DNA from: Stenotrophomonas sepilia | GTDB taxonomy: Bacteria; Pseudomonadota; Gammaproteobacteria; Xanthomonadales; Xanthomonadaceae | Assembly (NCBI RefSeq): GCF_003244875.1 | Contig: NZ_LXXZ01000028.1 | Location: 1 to 64,000 of the forward strand | Length of the DNA: 64,000 nt | Direction of reading: 5' to 3' | Part shown: one piece after another, positions 8,223 to 17,028 of the stretch | Numbering within the stretch: position 1 is the stretch's first letter | How the letters are laid out: every line of letters starts with the position of its first letter | Translations under genes and position numbers: made by a program | Notes under the pieces: model-generated | What the model was told of the DNA's origin: nothing | Seen by the model: the letters and a program-made list of their open reading frames with translations, nothing else | Database searches by the model: none

Positions 8223-9176
8223 TCAGTCCACCGCGACGGTCTGCAGGATCGCCCGCGCCAGCGCCGGCCCGGAGCTGGATTCGGCTTCGGCCACCAGGCG
8301 ATGGCCGGCCACCGCCACGAACAGGGTCTGCACGTCTTCGGGCATCACATGCCCGCGGCCGAGCAGCAGCGCATGTGCCCTGGCGGCACGCAGCAGGGCC
8401 AGTCCCGCGCGCGGTGACAGGCCTACGCGCACGCCGGCATGGTGTCGGCTGCGGGTCAGCAGCGCCTGCACATAGTCGATCAGCGCGTCGCTGGCATGCA
8501 CCTGGCCAACCGCTTCACGCAATGCACGCACCTGGGTGTCGTCCAGCTTTGGCACCGCGCGTGCGATCAGGTCGCGGCGATCACTGCCGCGCAGCAGCTC
8601 GCGCTCGGCCTGCGCGCTGGGGTAGCCCATCGCCAGCCGCAGCAGGAAACGATCCAGCTGCGAGTCCGGCAACGGGAAGGTGCCGGACAGGTCGACCGGG
8701 TTCTGCGTGGCGATGACGAAGAACGGGTCGGGCAGTGGATGTGTCTGTCCATCCAGTGTGACCTGCTGCTCGGCCATCGCTTCCAGCAGCGCACTCTGTG
8801 TCCGCGGCGGTGCACGGTTGATCTCATCGGCCAGCAGCACGTGGGTGAACACCGGGCCGGGATGGAACTGGAACTGGCGGCTGCCGGCCTCGTACACCGA
8901 AACGCCAAGTACGTCCGCCGGCAACAGGTCGGAGGTGAACTGCACGCGCTGGAAGCTGAGACCGAGGCTGCTGGCCAATGCGTGCGCCAACGTGGTCTTG
9001 CCCAGCCCGGGCAGATCCTCGATGAGCAGGTGGCCGCCAGAAAGCAGGGCGACAAAGGCCAGCCTGACTTCCGGCACCTTGCCCAGCACCAGTGCGTTCA
9101 CCTGATCCTGTGCCTCCCGCAGGGCCTGGCGCAGTTGATCGGTTAGCATGCTGGGATTGGGGGACGAGGCTGGCAT
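8223..9176 (-). CDS. MoxR family AAA+ ATPase
   Basis: ATPase thought to assemble or activate partner proteins together with the adjacent DUF58 protein. From the ATG at 9176 the product is 317 residues: Walker A P56-G-L-G-K-T-T62, Walker B LLADEIN with D117-E118, sensor 1 ATQNP, and a lid domain at the C-terminus with S-P-R-A. In-frame ATGs also occur at 9212, 9200 and 9149; none has a strong ribosome site, so the start is uncertain. It heads a four-gene operon and is divergent from the glycosyltransferase gene. Confidence 0.93.
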   Translation of the reverse strand: MPASSPNPSMLTDQLRQALREAQDQVNALVLGKVPEVRLAFVALLSGGHLLIEDLPGLGKTTLAHALASSLGLSFQRVQFTSDLLPADVLGVSVYEAGSRQFQFHPGPVFTHVLLADEINRAPPRTQSALLEAMAEQQVTLDGQTHPLPDPFFVIATQNPVDLSGTFPLPDSQLDRFLLRLAMGYPSAQAERELLRGSDRRDLIARAVPKLDDTQVRALREAVGQVHASDALIDYVQALLTRSRHHAGVRVGLSPRAGLALLRAARAHALLLGRGHVMPEDVQTLFVAVAGHRLVAEAESSSGPALARAILQTVAVD

Positions 9177-9218
9177 GATCGTCTCAGGTCTGGAATCCAT
9201 TCGATTATCCATAGAGCA

Positions 9219-11054
9219 ATGCAAGGCGAACAGCGCGCGCGGGCGATTTTTCTCTGGTTGTGGACGCTGATCACAGCGGCCAAGCTGGTGGTGGCCGCGC
9301 GCCTGCCGCTGTTCGTCGATGAGGCGTTCTATTGGCAGGAAGGCCAGCACCTGGCCGCTGCCTATTCCGACCTGCCGGGGCTGACCGCCTGGCTTGCACG
9401 CCTGGGCGTGGAGATCGGTGGCCATCACGTACTCGCATTGCGCCTGCCGTTCCTGGCCATCGGCGCGCTGCTGCCGATGCTGGTGGTGCGCATCGCCACG
9501 CGCTGGTTTGGCAACGTGGCCGGGTGGCAGGCGGGCAGCCTGACCCTGCTGATGCCGTTGTCGGCCACGCTGGGCCTGCTGGCCGTGCCGGACGTACCGA
9601 TGGCGCTGGCGGCGGTGATCTGCCTGCACGCCGGCGCGCGCCTGCTGCACAGCGTGGATGCGTCCTCGGCGATGAAGCTGGCGCTGGGCCTGCTGATCGG
9701 TGCGCTCAGCCACTACCGTTTCATTGGTGTCATCGGTGTCGGCTTCATTGCGCTGCTGGCGTTGCCGCAGGGCCGTCGCATGCTGGCCGATCCGCGCGTA
9801 TGGGTGGCGCTGGCGGTGGGCGTGCTGGCCTGGCTGCCGTTGCTGGCGTGGAATGCCGACAACCACGATGCCGGCCTGAAGTTCCAGGTGGTCGAGCGCC
9901 ACCCGTGGGCGTTCGAGTGGGAGGGGCTGTGGTTCCTGGTGATCCAGCCGATGCTGGTGACGCCGATCCTGTGCATCGCGATGTGGAAGGTCGCCCTGGC
10001 GGGTACCCGCAGTGGCGGTGGGGCGCGGGTGCAGTGGCGCTATTTCGGCCTGGTGGGCGGGGTGTCGACGCTGGGCATCTTCCTGCTGGGCTTCTTCACC
10101 GATGTCGAGCGGATCAGTTTCCACTGGCCCTTGCCAGGCTACCTGGCGTTGCTGGTGGCCGTGCCGGTGGTCCTCAACGGTTGGCCGCGCTGGTTGCGCC
10201 GTACCGGCTGGTGGCTGGCCGCTGCAGGTACCGTGCTGGCGTTCGGCTACTACCTGATGGCGTCCACGCCGGCACTGCGCGAGCAGATGGCCGGCAGCAA
10301 GTACTACCCGCGCAACTTTGCCGGCTGGCAGCCACTGGCCGTGGCGGTGCGTGACGAACTGCGGCAGATGCCACCGGGTACGCGTGTCCTGGCGGGCAAC
10401 TTCAAGGTCGGTGCCGAACTGGGCTTCCAGCTGGGCAATGGCGATATCGAGGTGCTGCCACATCCGCTCAACGACAAGCATGGGCGCACCGCACAGCTGG
10501 CGCAGTGGGACCTGCTGCACGAAAGCCCGCGCAGTGTGCCGATGCTGCTGGTGCTTTCACCCAGTGACCAGCGCTACCGCGACCTGCTGGCGCGCTATCA
10601 CACCATCTGCGAGCAGGTGGGGCCGCTGCCTGCGCCGCGGGTGGTCAGCAGCGATCATGGTTTCCAGCGGTTCCTGCTGTTCCGGCTGCCGGCCAAGCGT
10701 GCACAGGGGCCCTGCGTAACACCCGCGATGGCCTGGCTGGATGCGCCGTCCAACGGTGAGAAGGTCTCCGGAACGCTCGCCATCAAGGGCTGGGCATTCA
10801 AGGATGGGGTCGGGCTGGCGCGGGTTGAAGCGCTGGTTGATGGCCGCTCGATCGGTGACGCGCGTTACGGGCGCGTGTTCGACGTTCGCCCCGCCTGGCC
10901 GGACAGTACCGATCCGCAGCATCCGGCGGTGGGCTTCGACGCGTCGCTGGACACCACCACGCTGGCGCCGGGCCGGCACTGGCTCGGCCTGCGCCTGCAC
11001 GGGCGCGATGGCAGCGTGGAGGCGTGGCAGGAGCAACCGTTCGAGGTTCGTTGA
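9219..11054 (+). CDS. GT-C family (GT39/ArnT-like) membrane glycosyltransferase
   Basis: Predicted polyprenyl-phosphate-sugar-dependent glycosyltransferase of the inner membrane; donor and acceptor are unknown. The 611-residue protein has about ten membrane segments up to residue 350, with the acidic pair D34-E35 in the first periplasmic loop (LFVDEAFYW), the expected catalytic position in GT-C enzymes, and a second acidic residue in YSDLPG. The C-terminal 250 residues are soluble and presumably periplasmic. It starts only 7 bases from the most upstream moxR ATG, so the two share a tight divergent promoter region. Confidence 0.85.
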   Translation: MQGEQRARAIFLWLWTLITAAKLVVAARLPLFVDEAFYWQEGQHLAAAYSDLPGLTAWLARLGVEIGGHHVLALRLPFLAIGALLPMLVVRIATRWFGNVAGWQAGSLTLLMPLSATLGLLAVPDVPMALAAVICLHAGARLLHSVDASSAMKLALGLLIGALSHYRFIGVIGVGFIALLALPQGRRMLADPRVWVALAVGVLAWLPLLAWNADNHDAGLKFQVVERHPWAFEWEGLWFLVIQPMLVTPILCIAMWKVALAGTRSGGGARVQWRYFGLVGGVSTLGIFLLGFFTDVERISFHWPLPGYLALLVAVPVVLNGWPRWLRRTGWWLAAAGTVLAFGYYLMASTPALREQMAGSKYYPRNFAGWQPLAVAVRDELRQMPPGTRVLAGNFKVGAELGFQLGNGDIEVLPHPLNDKHGRTAQLAQWDLLHESPRSVPMLLVLSPSDQRYRDLLARYHTICEQVGPLPAPRVVSSDHGFQRFLLFRLPAKRAQGPCVTPAMAWLDAPSNGEKVSGTLAIKGWAFKDGVGLARVEALVDGRSIGDARYGRVFDVRPAWPDSTDPQHPAVGFDASLDTTTLAPGRHWLGLRLHGRDGSVEAWQEQPFEVR

Positions 11055-11068
11055 GGTCCTCTGGTCCT

Positions 11069-11154
11069 GTGGAGCGGAGCCGATGCTTGGCTGCTTCCGA
11101 ATCAGATGGCAGGCAGCCTCGAAAAAGGCAGCCGGGCATGGGCTCGGCTCTACC
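11069..11154. repeat. Facing pair of REP elements (SMAG type)
   Basis: A plus-strand unit at 11069-11094 (a degenerate GTGGAGCGGAGCC head with loop ATG) faces a minus-strand unit at 11127-11154, which reads GGTAGAGCCGAGCCCATG and closes with CCCGGCTGCC. They lie between the convergent glycosyltransferase and maf genes, where such pairs often act as attenuators. Confidence 0.75.
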
Positions 11155-11156
11155 GT

Positions 11157-11726
11157 TCAGGGCACCGCGAATCCGGCCCTGCGCAGCAGGCCGCACAGCG
11201 CGATCAGTGGCAGGCCGACCAGCGCGGTCGGGTCGCGGTTGTCGATCGCCTCGAACAGGCTGATGCCCAGGCCCTCGCACTTGAAGCTGCCGGCGCAGTC
11301 CAGGGGTTGCTCGGTGGCGACGTAGCGGGCGATCTCCCGCGAGTCCAGCGCGCGGAAGTGCACTTCGGTCAGATCCAGGGCGGCGAGGGATTCTCCATCC
11401 CGCCTGAGACTGATTGCCGTGTGAAAGCGTACCGTCTGCCCGGACATCGCCACCAGCTGCGCACAGGCCGCCTCGACCGTGCCCGGCTTGCCCAGCGGCT
11501 GGCCGTTCAGGTCGGCGACCTGGTCCGAGCCGATCACCCAGGCACCCGGATGGCGCGTGGCGACATCGGCCGCCTTGGCGGCGGCCAGGCGCGTGGCCAG
11601 GGCCAGCGGCCCCTCGCCGTTCAACGGCGTTTCATCCACCTCCGGGCGTGCGCAGTCGAAGGGCAGGCCCAGCCGTTGCAGCAGTTCGCGACGGTAGCGG
11701 GAGGTGGAGGCCAGGACCAGTGACAT
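11157..11726 (-). CDS. maf: Maf family nucleoside triphosphate pyrophosphatase
   Basis: House-cleaning enzyme that removes non-canonical nucleoside triphosphates, of the YceF (7-methyl-GTP) subgroup judging by its place beside yceD-rpmF. The 189 residues include the N-terminal L-A-S-T-S-R-Y-R-R-E-L motif, the P-E-V-D-E strand, G-S-D-Q-V with the catalytic aspartate, and L-G-K-P-G. It is divergent from yceD, whose promoter lies in the 113-base gap. The subgroup assignment is an inference from context. Confidence 0.92.
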   Translation of the reverse strand: MSLVLASTSRYRRELLQRLGLPFDCARPEVDETPLNGEGPLALATRLAAAKAADVATRHPGAWVIGSDQVADLNGQPLGKPGTVEAACAQLVAMSGQTVRFHTAISLRRDGESLAALDLTEVHFRALDSREIARYVATEQPLDCAGSFKCEGLGISLFEAIDNRDPTALVGLPLIALCGLLRRAGFAVP

Positions 11727-11800
11727 GCGAGAATACCGGGGCAGGGTGCGGCAGTCTGGCCCGCCGGCAACGCCAGCAGCAAGTCCTGTATGGCGGGCAT

Positions 11801-11829
11801 TTGACAGCGGGCGGTGCGATCCTTAGTAT
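11801..11829 (+). promoter_or_regulatory. Strong sigma-70-like promoter of yceD-rpmF-fab genes
   Basis: TTGACA at 11801-11806 is a perfect -35, and TAGTAT at 11824-11829 is a good -10, with the ideal 17-base spacer. Transcription would start near 11836, about 4 bases before the yceD ATG, so the message would be almost leaderless. Confidence 0.75.
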
Positions 11830-11839
11830 TCAGCGGCTT

Positions 11840-12349
11840 ATGTCCGCGAACGTGCCCGAAACGCTGGATGCCTGGCGGATGGTTGTAGCGCGAAGGCGCT
11901 TCGACGGTCAGGTCTCCCTGGCTGAATTGACCCGCCTGCAGGGGTTGGTCGCAGATACCGACGGCGAGTGTGTCTACTCGCTTGAATTCGGTCGCGACGA
12001 CGTCTTGCGGGTATCCTATGTGGAACTGACCATCGACACCGCGTTGCCGCTGACCTGTCAGCGCAGCATGCAGCGATTCCTGTTGCCGGTGAAGGTGACC
12101 CAGAGGCTTGGCCTGATCCGCGACGAGGACGAGGAATCGTCCCTGCCGGAGGAATACGAGGCGTTGCTGGTGCCGGAAGACGGCCAGCTGCGTCCGCTGG
12201 ACCTGGTCGAGGACGAGCTGGTGCTGGCGGTGCCTGTGGTGCCGCTGTCGCCCGACGGTGAAGCAGTCGACAAGGACTGGGCACCGAGCGAAGAAGAAAC
12301 AAAGAAGGCCAACCCGTTTGCGGCGTTGGCGGCATTGAAGAAACAATAG
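11840..12349 (+). CDS. yceD: YceD family protein (DUF177)
   Basis: A 169-residue protein of the YceD family, found next to rpmF and linked in several bacteria to 23S rRNA accumulation or ribosome assembly. The family end pattern P-L-V-E-D-E-x-x-L-A-x-P-V-V-P and K-K-x-N-P-F-A-x-L-A-x-L-K is present. The cysteine pair of some homologues is reduced to one Cys (LTCQRSM). The start [13 protein letters not shown] aligns with the E. coli start, which supports ATG 11840 despite the lack of room for a leader after the predicted promoter. Confidence 0.93.
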   Translation: MSANVPETLDAWRMVVARRRFDGQVSLAELTRLQGLVADTDGECVYSLEFGRDDVLRVSYVELTIDTALPLTCQRSMQRFLLPVKVTQRLGLIRDEDEESSLPEEYEALLVPEDGQLRPLDLVEDELVLAVPVVPLSPDGEAVDKDWAPSEEETKKANPFAALAALKKQ

Positions 12350-12456
12350 CAGCCGGTTGTCGTCGGCGGCTGCGGCGAAAGCGAAAAGTGTGCTGGGCGC
12401 TGGCGTCCTGTGCGACGAAACGACGAAGCAAAACGAACCGAGTTTGGAGCAATCCC

Positions 12457-12651
12457 ATGGCTGTCCAGAAATCCCGTGTTACCCCGTCCCGCCGCGGCCA
12501 GCGCCGTTCGCATGACGCCCTGAGCGCCAAGCAGCTGTCGACCGACCCGACCACCGGCGAAGTGCACCTGCGTCACCACATCACTGCTGACGGTTTCTAC
12601 CGCGGCAAGAAGGTCATCCAGACCAAGACCTCGGCCGTCGAAGAAGATTGA
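12457..12651 (+). CDS. rpmF: 50S ribosomal protein L32
   Basis: Ribosomal protein L32 of 64 residues with the canonical start [20 protein letters not shown] and a short basic body. It lacks the zinc-binding cysteines of the other L32 type, as usual in gammaproteobacteria. The ATG at 12457 follows TTTGGAGCAATCCC. It is 107 bases after yceD; a small hairpin (GCAGCCG with CGGCTGC, 12349-12373) lies in that gap. A strong terminator-like hairpin follows. Confidence 0.97.
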   Translation: MAVQKSRVTPSRRGQRRSHDALSAKQLSTDPTTGEVHLRHHITADGFYRGKKVIQTKTSAVEED

Positions 12652-12660
12652 TGTGCCGGG

Positions 12661-12689
12661 AAGGCCGCTGCCCCCGGGCAGCGGCCTTT
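12661..12689 (+). terminator. Hairpin terminator after rpmF
   Basis: Perfect 13-base arms (AAGGCCGCTGCCC with GGGCAGCGGCCTT) with a two-base loop, followed by only TTG then mixed sequence. The poor T tract suggests partial readthrough into fabH. Confidence 0.6.
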
Positions 12690-12739
12690 GCCTTCTTTCC
12701 CGGGCGTGCCGGTGATCGGCGGCCCGCGCAACAGGAAAC

Positions 12740-13720
12740 ATGATGAGCAAGCGGATCTATTCGAGGATCGCGGGCACCGGCAGCTATTTGCCGGAGAAAG
12801 TCCTGACCAACGCCGACCTGGAAAAAATGGTCGAAACCTCGGATGAGTGGATCCAGTCGCGCACCGGAATTCGTGAACGGCACATCGCGGCCGAAGGCGA
12901 GACCACCAGCGACCTTGGCTACAACGCCGCCCTGCGCGCGCTTGAAGCCGCAGGCATCGATGCCTCGCAGCTCGACATGATCGTGGTCGGCACGACCACG
13001 CCTGACCTTATTTTCCCGTCCACCGCGTGCCTGATCCAGGCCAAGCTCGGTGTGGCCGGGTGCCCCGCCTTCGACGTCAACGCAGCCTGTTCCGGCTTCG
13101 TGTTCGCGCTGGGCGTGGCCGACAAATTCATCCGCTCCGGCGACTGCAAGCACGTGCTGGTGATCGGCACCGAAACGTTGACCCGCATGGTCGACTGGAA
13201 CGATCGCACCACCTGCGTGCTGTTCGGTGATGGCGCCGGCGCCGTCGTGCTCAAGGCCGACGAAGAGACCGGCATCCTCAGCACCCACCTGCATGCCGAT
13301 GGCAGCAAGAAGGAACTGCTGTGGAACCCGGTCGGCGTTTCGACCGGCTTCAAGGATGGCGCCAATGGTGGCGGCACCATCAACATGAAGGGCAACGACG
13401 TGTTCAAGTACGCCGTCAAGGCGCTGGACTCGGTCGTGGACGAGACCCTGGCCGCCAACGGCCTGGACAAGTCCGACCTGGATTGGCTGATCCCGCACCA
13501 GGCCAACCTGCGCATCATCGAAGCCACCGCCAAGCGCCTGGACATGTCGATGGACCAGGTCGTGGTGACCGTCGACAAGCACGGCAACACCTCGTCCGGT
13601 TCGGTGCCGCTGGCGCTGGACGCCGCCGTGCGTTCGGGCAGGGTCGAGCGCGGCCAGCTGCTGCTGCTGGAAGCCTTTGGTGGCGGCTTCACCTGGGGTT
13701 CGGCCCTGCTGCGCTATTGA
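12740..13720 (+). CDS. fabH: Beta-ketoacyl-ACP synthase III
   Basis: Starts fatty acid synthesis by condensing acetyl-CoA with malonyl-ACP. It has 326 residues counted from the first of two adjacent ATGs after AGGAAAC. The catalytic triad is C117 (NAACSGF), H253 (IPHQAN) and N283 (HGNTSSGS). plsX, which usually sits between rpmF and fabH in enterobacteria, is absent here. The next gene is a kinase-like protein rather than fabD. Confidence 0.97.
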   Translation: MMSKRIYSRIAGTGSYLPEKVLTNADLEKMVETSDEWIQSRTGIRERHIAAEGETTSDLGYNAALRALEAAGIDASQLDMIVVGTTTPDLIFPSTACLIQAKLGVAGCPAFDVNAACSGFVFALGVADKFIRSGDCKHVLVIGTETLTRMVDWNDRTTCVLFGDGAGAVVLKADEETGILSTHLHADGSKKELLWNPVGVSTGFKDGANGGGTINMKGNDVFKYAVKALDSVVDETLAANGLDKSDLDWLIPHQANLRIIEATAKRLDMSMDQVVVTVDKHGNTSSGSVPLALDAAVRSGRVERGQLLLLEAFGGGFTWGSALLRY

Positions 13721-13751
13721 TAGTGCAAGTTACGACAATGTGAAGTCTTGT

Positions 13752-13777
13752 CGTTACGGCCCTTCGGGGCCGTAACG
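13752..13777 (+). terminator. UUCG-tetraloop hairpin after fabH
   Basis: Perfect 11-base arms CGTTACGGCCC and GGGCCGTAACG close a cUUCGg tetraloop, an exceptionally stable RNA fold. Only three T follow, after CG, so it may be a processing or stability element as much as a terminator. The ribosome site AAGGAGG of the next gene begins a few bases later. Confidence 0.55.
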
Positions 13778-13796
13778 CGTTTAAGGAGGACCTGTC

Positions 13797-14579
13797 ATGG
13801 TTGAGCCCATCGTCATCGAAGGGCAACGTGCCTGGCTGAAGCAGTACGGCAAGGGAAGCCGGGCGCTGGCCCTGGGCCTGCTCAATTTTGTTGCCCGTCG
13901 TTTCCATCTCGACGCCCTTCGTCCTCCTCCGCACCGTGGCGGCGACGCCGCGCGCGAAACCGAGGCCCGCCGCCTTGCAGAGCTGCAGGCCCAAGGCGTG
14001 AACGTGCCGAACGTGCTGGGCACCGGCCATGCCGCGCTGGTAATCGGCGACAACGGCAGCTCGTTCAATACCTGCCTGCGCGAAGCCGACGAAGCAGGTC
14101 GTGATCGGCTGGTGATGGCGGCGATGCAGGCCATTGCCCAAGCGCATGCGCGCGGCGCCTATTTTGGCCAGCCGCTGCCGCGCAATCTCACCTGGGATGG
14201 GCAGCAGGTCGGCTTCATCGATTTCGAGGAAGATCCGCTGGAAGTGATGGACCTGTCCGAAGCGCAGGCCCGCGACTGGCTGATGTTCGGCTATGGCGTG
14301 GCCAAGTACTACGCTGATCGCCCCGAACATCTGCAGGCGATGATGGCCGAGGCGATGGGCGAGGCCCAGGCGCCGGTGCGCGAGCACGTGCATGCGGTCA
14401 GTGGCCGCCTGCGCAGCCTGGCCAGGGTCTGCATGAAGCTGGGCCGCTCAGCGCGCGCGCTGGCCCATTCGATCTTCATCACCCACGGTGCCAGCACTGC
14501 TGGCGTGCTGATGCTGGTGGGCCTGTGCGTGGATTTCCTCGCCGACGGCGATCTGGACGTGCTGCAGCTGTTCTGCTGA
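13797..14579 (+). CDS. Kinase-like phosphotransferase (WaaP/RIO-type fold), membrane-anchored
   Basis: A 260-residue protein that I recognise as kinase-like, not as a named enzyme. The order of features is that of a lipopolysaccharide-kinase or RIO-type fold: K15 on an early strand (AWLKQYG), a conserved E in ARETEARRL, a catalytic-loop region HARGAYFGQPLPRNL, and the metal motif FIDFEED. The usual catalytic aspartate of the loop is not seen. A hydrophobic segment near residues 232-250 suggests a C-terminal anchor. A very strong AAGGAGG precedes the start. It sits between fabH and fabD, so a role in envelope lipid phosphorylation is an inference. Confidence 0.6.
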   Translation: MVEPIVIEGQRAWLKQYGKGSRALALGLLNFVARRFHLDALRPPPHRGGDAARETEARRLAELQAQGVNVPNVLGTGHAALVIGDNGSSFNTCLREADEAGRDRLVMAAMQAIAQAHARGAYFGQPLPRNLTWDGQQVGFIDFEEDPLEVMDLSEAQARDWLMFGYGVAKYYADRPEHLQAMMAEAMGEAQAPVREHVHAVSGRLRSLARVCMKLGRSARALAHSIFITHGASTAGVLMLVGLCVDFLADGDLDVLQLFC

Positions 14580-14589
14580 TCGTTGGCCG

Positions 14590-14628
14590 GGGTCAGATCC
14601 CATTTCCCGTGGAAAAGGGATCTGACCC
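14590..14628. repeat. GGGTCAGA-family inverted repeat
   Basis: Perfect 12-base arms GGGTCAGATCCC and GGGATCTGACCC with an inner TTTCC/GGAAA extension. Sequences of the same family recur at 46804 and twice at 60661-60739. Here it separates the kinase-like gene from fabD and could act as a terminator. Confidence 0.75.
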
Positions 14629-14726
14629 TGTCATTGCTCCATACGCCTGCATACGCGCACGTACAGACGACACAGCGGATTCCCCCTTATCATGGCCCGC
14701 TTCGATTGCAACAAGCGGATGACCGC

Positions 14727-15671
14727 GTGACCGTATCCACCCTCGCTTTTGTCTTCCCCGGCCAGGGCTCGCAGTCTGTGGGCATGGTGGCCGAGCTGGC
14801 CGAACTGCACCCGCAGGTGCGTGAAGCCTTCACCGAGGCATCCGATGGTGCCGGCGTCGACCTGTGGGCGCTGTCCCAGGGCGGCCCGGAGGAAATGCTC
14901 AACCGTACCGAATACACGCAGCCGGCCCTGCTGGCCGCGAGTATCGGCGTGTGGCGTGCCTGGAACGCCGTGGGCGGTCCGCGCCCGTCGGTGCTGTCCG
15001 GCCACAGCCTGGGCGAGTACACCGCCCTGGTTGCCGCCGGCGCGCTGAGCCTGCATGACGGTGCGCACCTGGTGCGCCTGCGTGGCCAGCTGATGCAGGA
15101 AGCGGCGCCGGCCGGTGTCGGCGCCATGGCCGCCGTGCTCGGTGCCGAAGACCAGCTGGTGCTGGATGTCTGCGCCGAAGCCGCAGGCAGCCAGGTAGTG
15201 GTGCCGGCCAACTTCAATTCGCCGGGCCAGATCGTGATCGGTGGCGACGCCGATGCGGTCGACCGTGCGCTGGCGCTGCTGGCCGAGAAGGGCGTGCGCA
15301 AGGCGGTCAAGCTGGCCGTCAGCGTGCCCTCGCACACCCCGTTGATGCGCGAAGCGGCCAACCGCCTGGCCGAAGTGATGGCCGGCCTGTCCTGGCAGGC
15401 GCCGCAGCTGCCGGTGGTGCAGAACGTCGATGCCCAGGTGCACGACGGCGTGGACGCCATCCGCACTGCGCTGGTCCAGCAGCTGTATCAGCCGGTGCAG
15501 TGGACCGGTTGCGTGCAGGCGTTGGCCGCCCGCGGCATCACCCAGATCGCCGAGTGCGGCCCAGGCAAGGTGCTGACCGGCCTGGTCAAGCGCATCGACA
15601 AGGCCATCGACGGCCGTCCGCTGGCCACGCCGGGCGACTTCGAAGGCGCCCGCGAGGCATGGTCGGCCTGA
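14727..15671 (+). CDS. fabD: Malonyl-CoA:ACP transacylase
   Basis: Transfers malonyl from CoA to AcpP. It has 314 residues from the GTG at 14727 (MTVSTLAFVFPGQGSQ, matching the family start; an ATG five bases upstream is in another frame). The nucleophile is S94 in GHSLGE, and the catalytic histidine is in VPSHTPLM near residue 203. GQGSQ lies at the N-terminus. It is followed after 81 bases by fabG. Confidence 0.96.
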   Translation: MTVSTLAFVFPGQGSQSVGMVAELAELHPQVREAFTEASDGAGVDLWALSQGGPEEMLNRTEYTQPALLAASIGVWRAWNAVGGPRPSVLSGHSLGEYTALVAAGALSLHDGAHLVRLRGQLMQEAAPAGVGAMAAVLGAEDQLVLDVCAEAAGSQVVVPANFNSPGQIVIGGDADAVDRALALLAEKGVRKAVKLAVSVPSHTPLMREAANRLAEVMAGLSWQAPQLPVVQNVDAQVHDGVDAIRTALVQQLYQPVQWTGCVQALAARGITQIAECGPGKVLTGLVKRIDKAIDGRPLATPGDFEGAREAWSA

Positions 15672-15752
15672 CCTTCCCTGTTCCTGCCGACCGTACCGGT
15701 GGCCGCTGCAAGCGGCACGGTGCGGCGGCCGCTCCCGTCTGAGGAAAACATC

Positions 15753-16496
15753 ATGAGCAAGCCCCTGCAGGGTGAAATCGCACTGGTCACCGGTGCCAGC
15801 CGTGGCATTGGCGCCGCCATCGCCGATCTGCTGGCCGCCCAGGGCGCCACCGTCATCGGCACCGCCACCACCGAATCCGGCGCCGCCGCGATCGGTGAGC
15901 GCCTGGCCGCCCACGGCGGTCACGGCCGCGCGCTGAACGTCACCGACGCCGCCGCGCTGGACAGCGTGCTCGATGGCATCGCCAAGGAATTCGGCCCGAT
16001 CTCGATCCTGGTCAACAATGCCGGCATCACCCGCGACAACCTGCTGATGCGCATGAAGGACGAGGACTGGGCGTCGATCATCGACACCAACCTGACCAGC
16101 GTGTTCCGTACCAGCAAGGCGGTGATGCGCGGCATGATGAAGGCGCGCAAGGGCCGCATCATCAACATCGCATCGGTGGTGGGCGTGACCGGCAATGCCG
16201 GGCAGGCCAACTACGCGGCCGCCAAGGCCGGCATCATCGGCTTCAGCAAGTCGCTGGCCAAGGAAATCGGCTCGCGCGGCGTCACCGTCAATGTTGTCGC
16301 ACCCGGCTTCATCGACACCGACATGACCAAGGCGTTGCCGGAAGAAGCGCGTACCGCGCTGATCAACGACATCGCCCTCGAACGCCTGGGTTCGCCGGAG
16401 GACATCGCCCATGCGGTGGCGTTCCTGGCCAGCCCGGCTGCCGGTTACATCACCGGCGAAACCCTCCATGTGAACGGCGGCATGTACATGCCGTAA
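15753..16496 (+). CDS. fabG: 3-oxoacyl-ACP reductase
   Basis: NADPH-dependent short-chain dehydrogenase that reduces 3-oxoacyl-ACP. It has 247 residues with the cofactor loop GASRGIG (14-20), NNAG (88-91), and catalytic S141, Y154 and K158 (YAAAK). The ATG at 15753 follows GAGGAAAACATC, a good ribosome site. It lies in the order fabD-fabG-acpP-fabF of the core fatty acid cluster. Confidence 0.97.
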   Translation: MSKPLQGEIALVTGASRGIGAAIADLLAAQGATVIGTATTESGAAAIGERLAAHGGHGRALNVTDAAALDSVLDGIAKEFGPISILVNNAGITRDNLLMRMKDEDWASIIDTNLTSVFRTSKAVMRGMMKARKGRIINIASVVGVTGNAGQANYAAAKAGIIGFSKSLAKEIGSRGVTVNVVAPGFIDTDMTKALPEEARTALINDIALERLGSPEDIAHAVAFLASPAAGYITGETLHVNGGMYMP

Positions 16497-16648
16497 GCAA
16501 GGGGCGCAGGGATTGCGCCGCAAGTGGTTGATCTGCTGAGGTTTTTGCTGCAATGCAAGGCCGCGCCGGTTTCCACTACACTATCCCACGGCCATCGCCC
16601 TTGATGGCGACCACTTTTGAACCACAACTCCATCTGGAGCGAGATCCC

Positions 16649-16888
16649 ATGAGCACCATCGAAGAACGCGTCAAGAAAATCGTCGTCGAACAGCTTGGCG
16701 TCAAGGAAGATGAAGTCACCAACAGCGCATCGTTCGTCGATGACCTGGGCGCTGACTCGCTGGACACCGTCGAGCTGGTGATGGCCCTGGAAGAAGAATT
16801 CGAGTGCGAGATCCCGGACGAAGAAGCCGAGAAGATCAGCACCGTGCAGGCCGCCATCGACTACATCACGGCGCACGTCAAGGCCTGA
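16649..16888 (+). CDS. acpP: Acyl carrier protein
   Basis: Carrier of growing acyl chains, 79 residues and strongly acidic. The 4'-phosphopantetheine attachment site is S37 in GADSLDT. The ATG at 16649 is preceded by TGGAGCGAGATCCC. The 152-base gap after fabG includes a small hairpin (GCCATC with GATGGC near 16591-16608), consistent with its own promoter or processing and with the high expression expected for AcpP. Confidence 0.98.
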   Translation: MSTIEERVKKIVVEQLGVKEDEVTNSASFVDDLGADSLDTVELVMALEEEFECEIPDEEAEKISTVQAAIDYITAHVKA

Positions 16889-16939
16889 TGTCAGACGGCA
16901 GTGCGCGCGGGTCTCCGCTCGCCGCGCACCGCACCCCAT

Positions 16940-16959
16940 GGGGCCGCAGTTGCGGCCCC
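16940..16959 (+). terminator. Hairpin between acpP and fabF
   Basis: Nine-base arms GGGGCCGCA and TGCGGCCCC with a two-base loop, followed by GTGTGTTTG without a clean T run. It is probably a partial terminator that lowers fabF expression relative to acpP. Confidence 0.5.
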
Positions 16960-17028
16960 GTGTGTTTGAGCATCACACCGAAGCAAACCGTGTTACCCGA
17001 TTGAACCTTCGGGTCAGGAGAATCAGCA

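Noticed and set aside
9177-10520. 5' extension of the moxR frame over the glycosyltransferase gene
   Set aside because: The added translation is low-complexity and antisense to a real membrane protein; conserved MoxR sequence begins near 9149.
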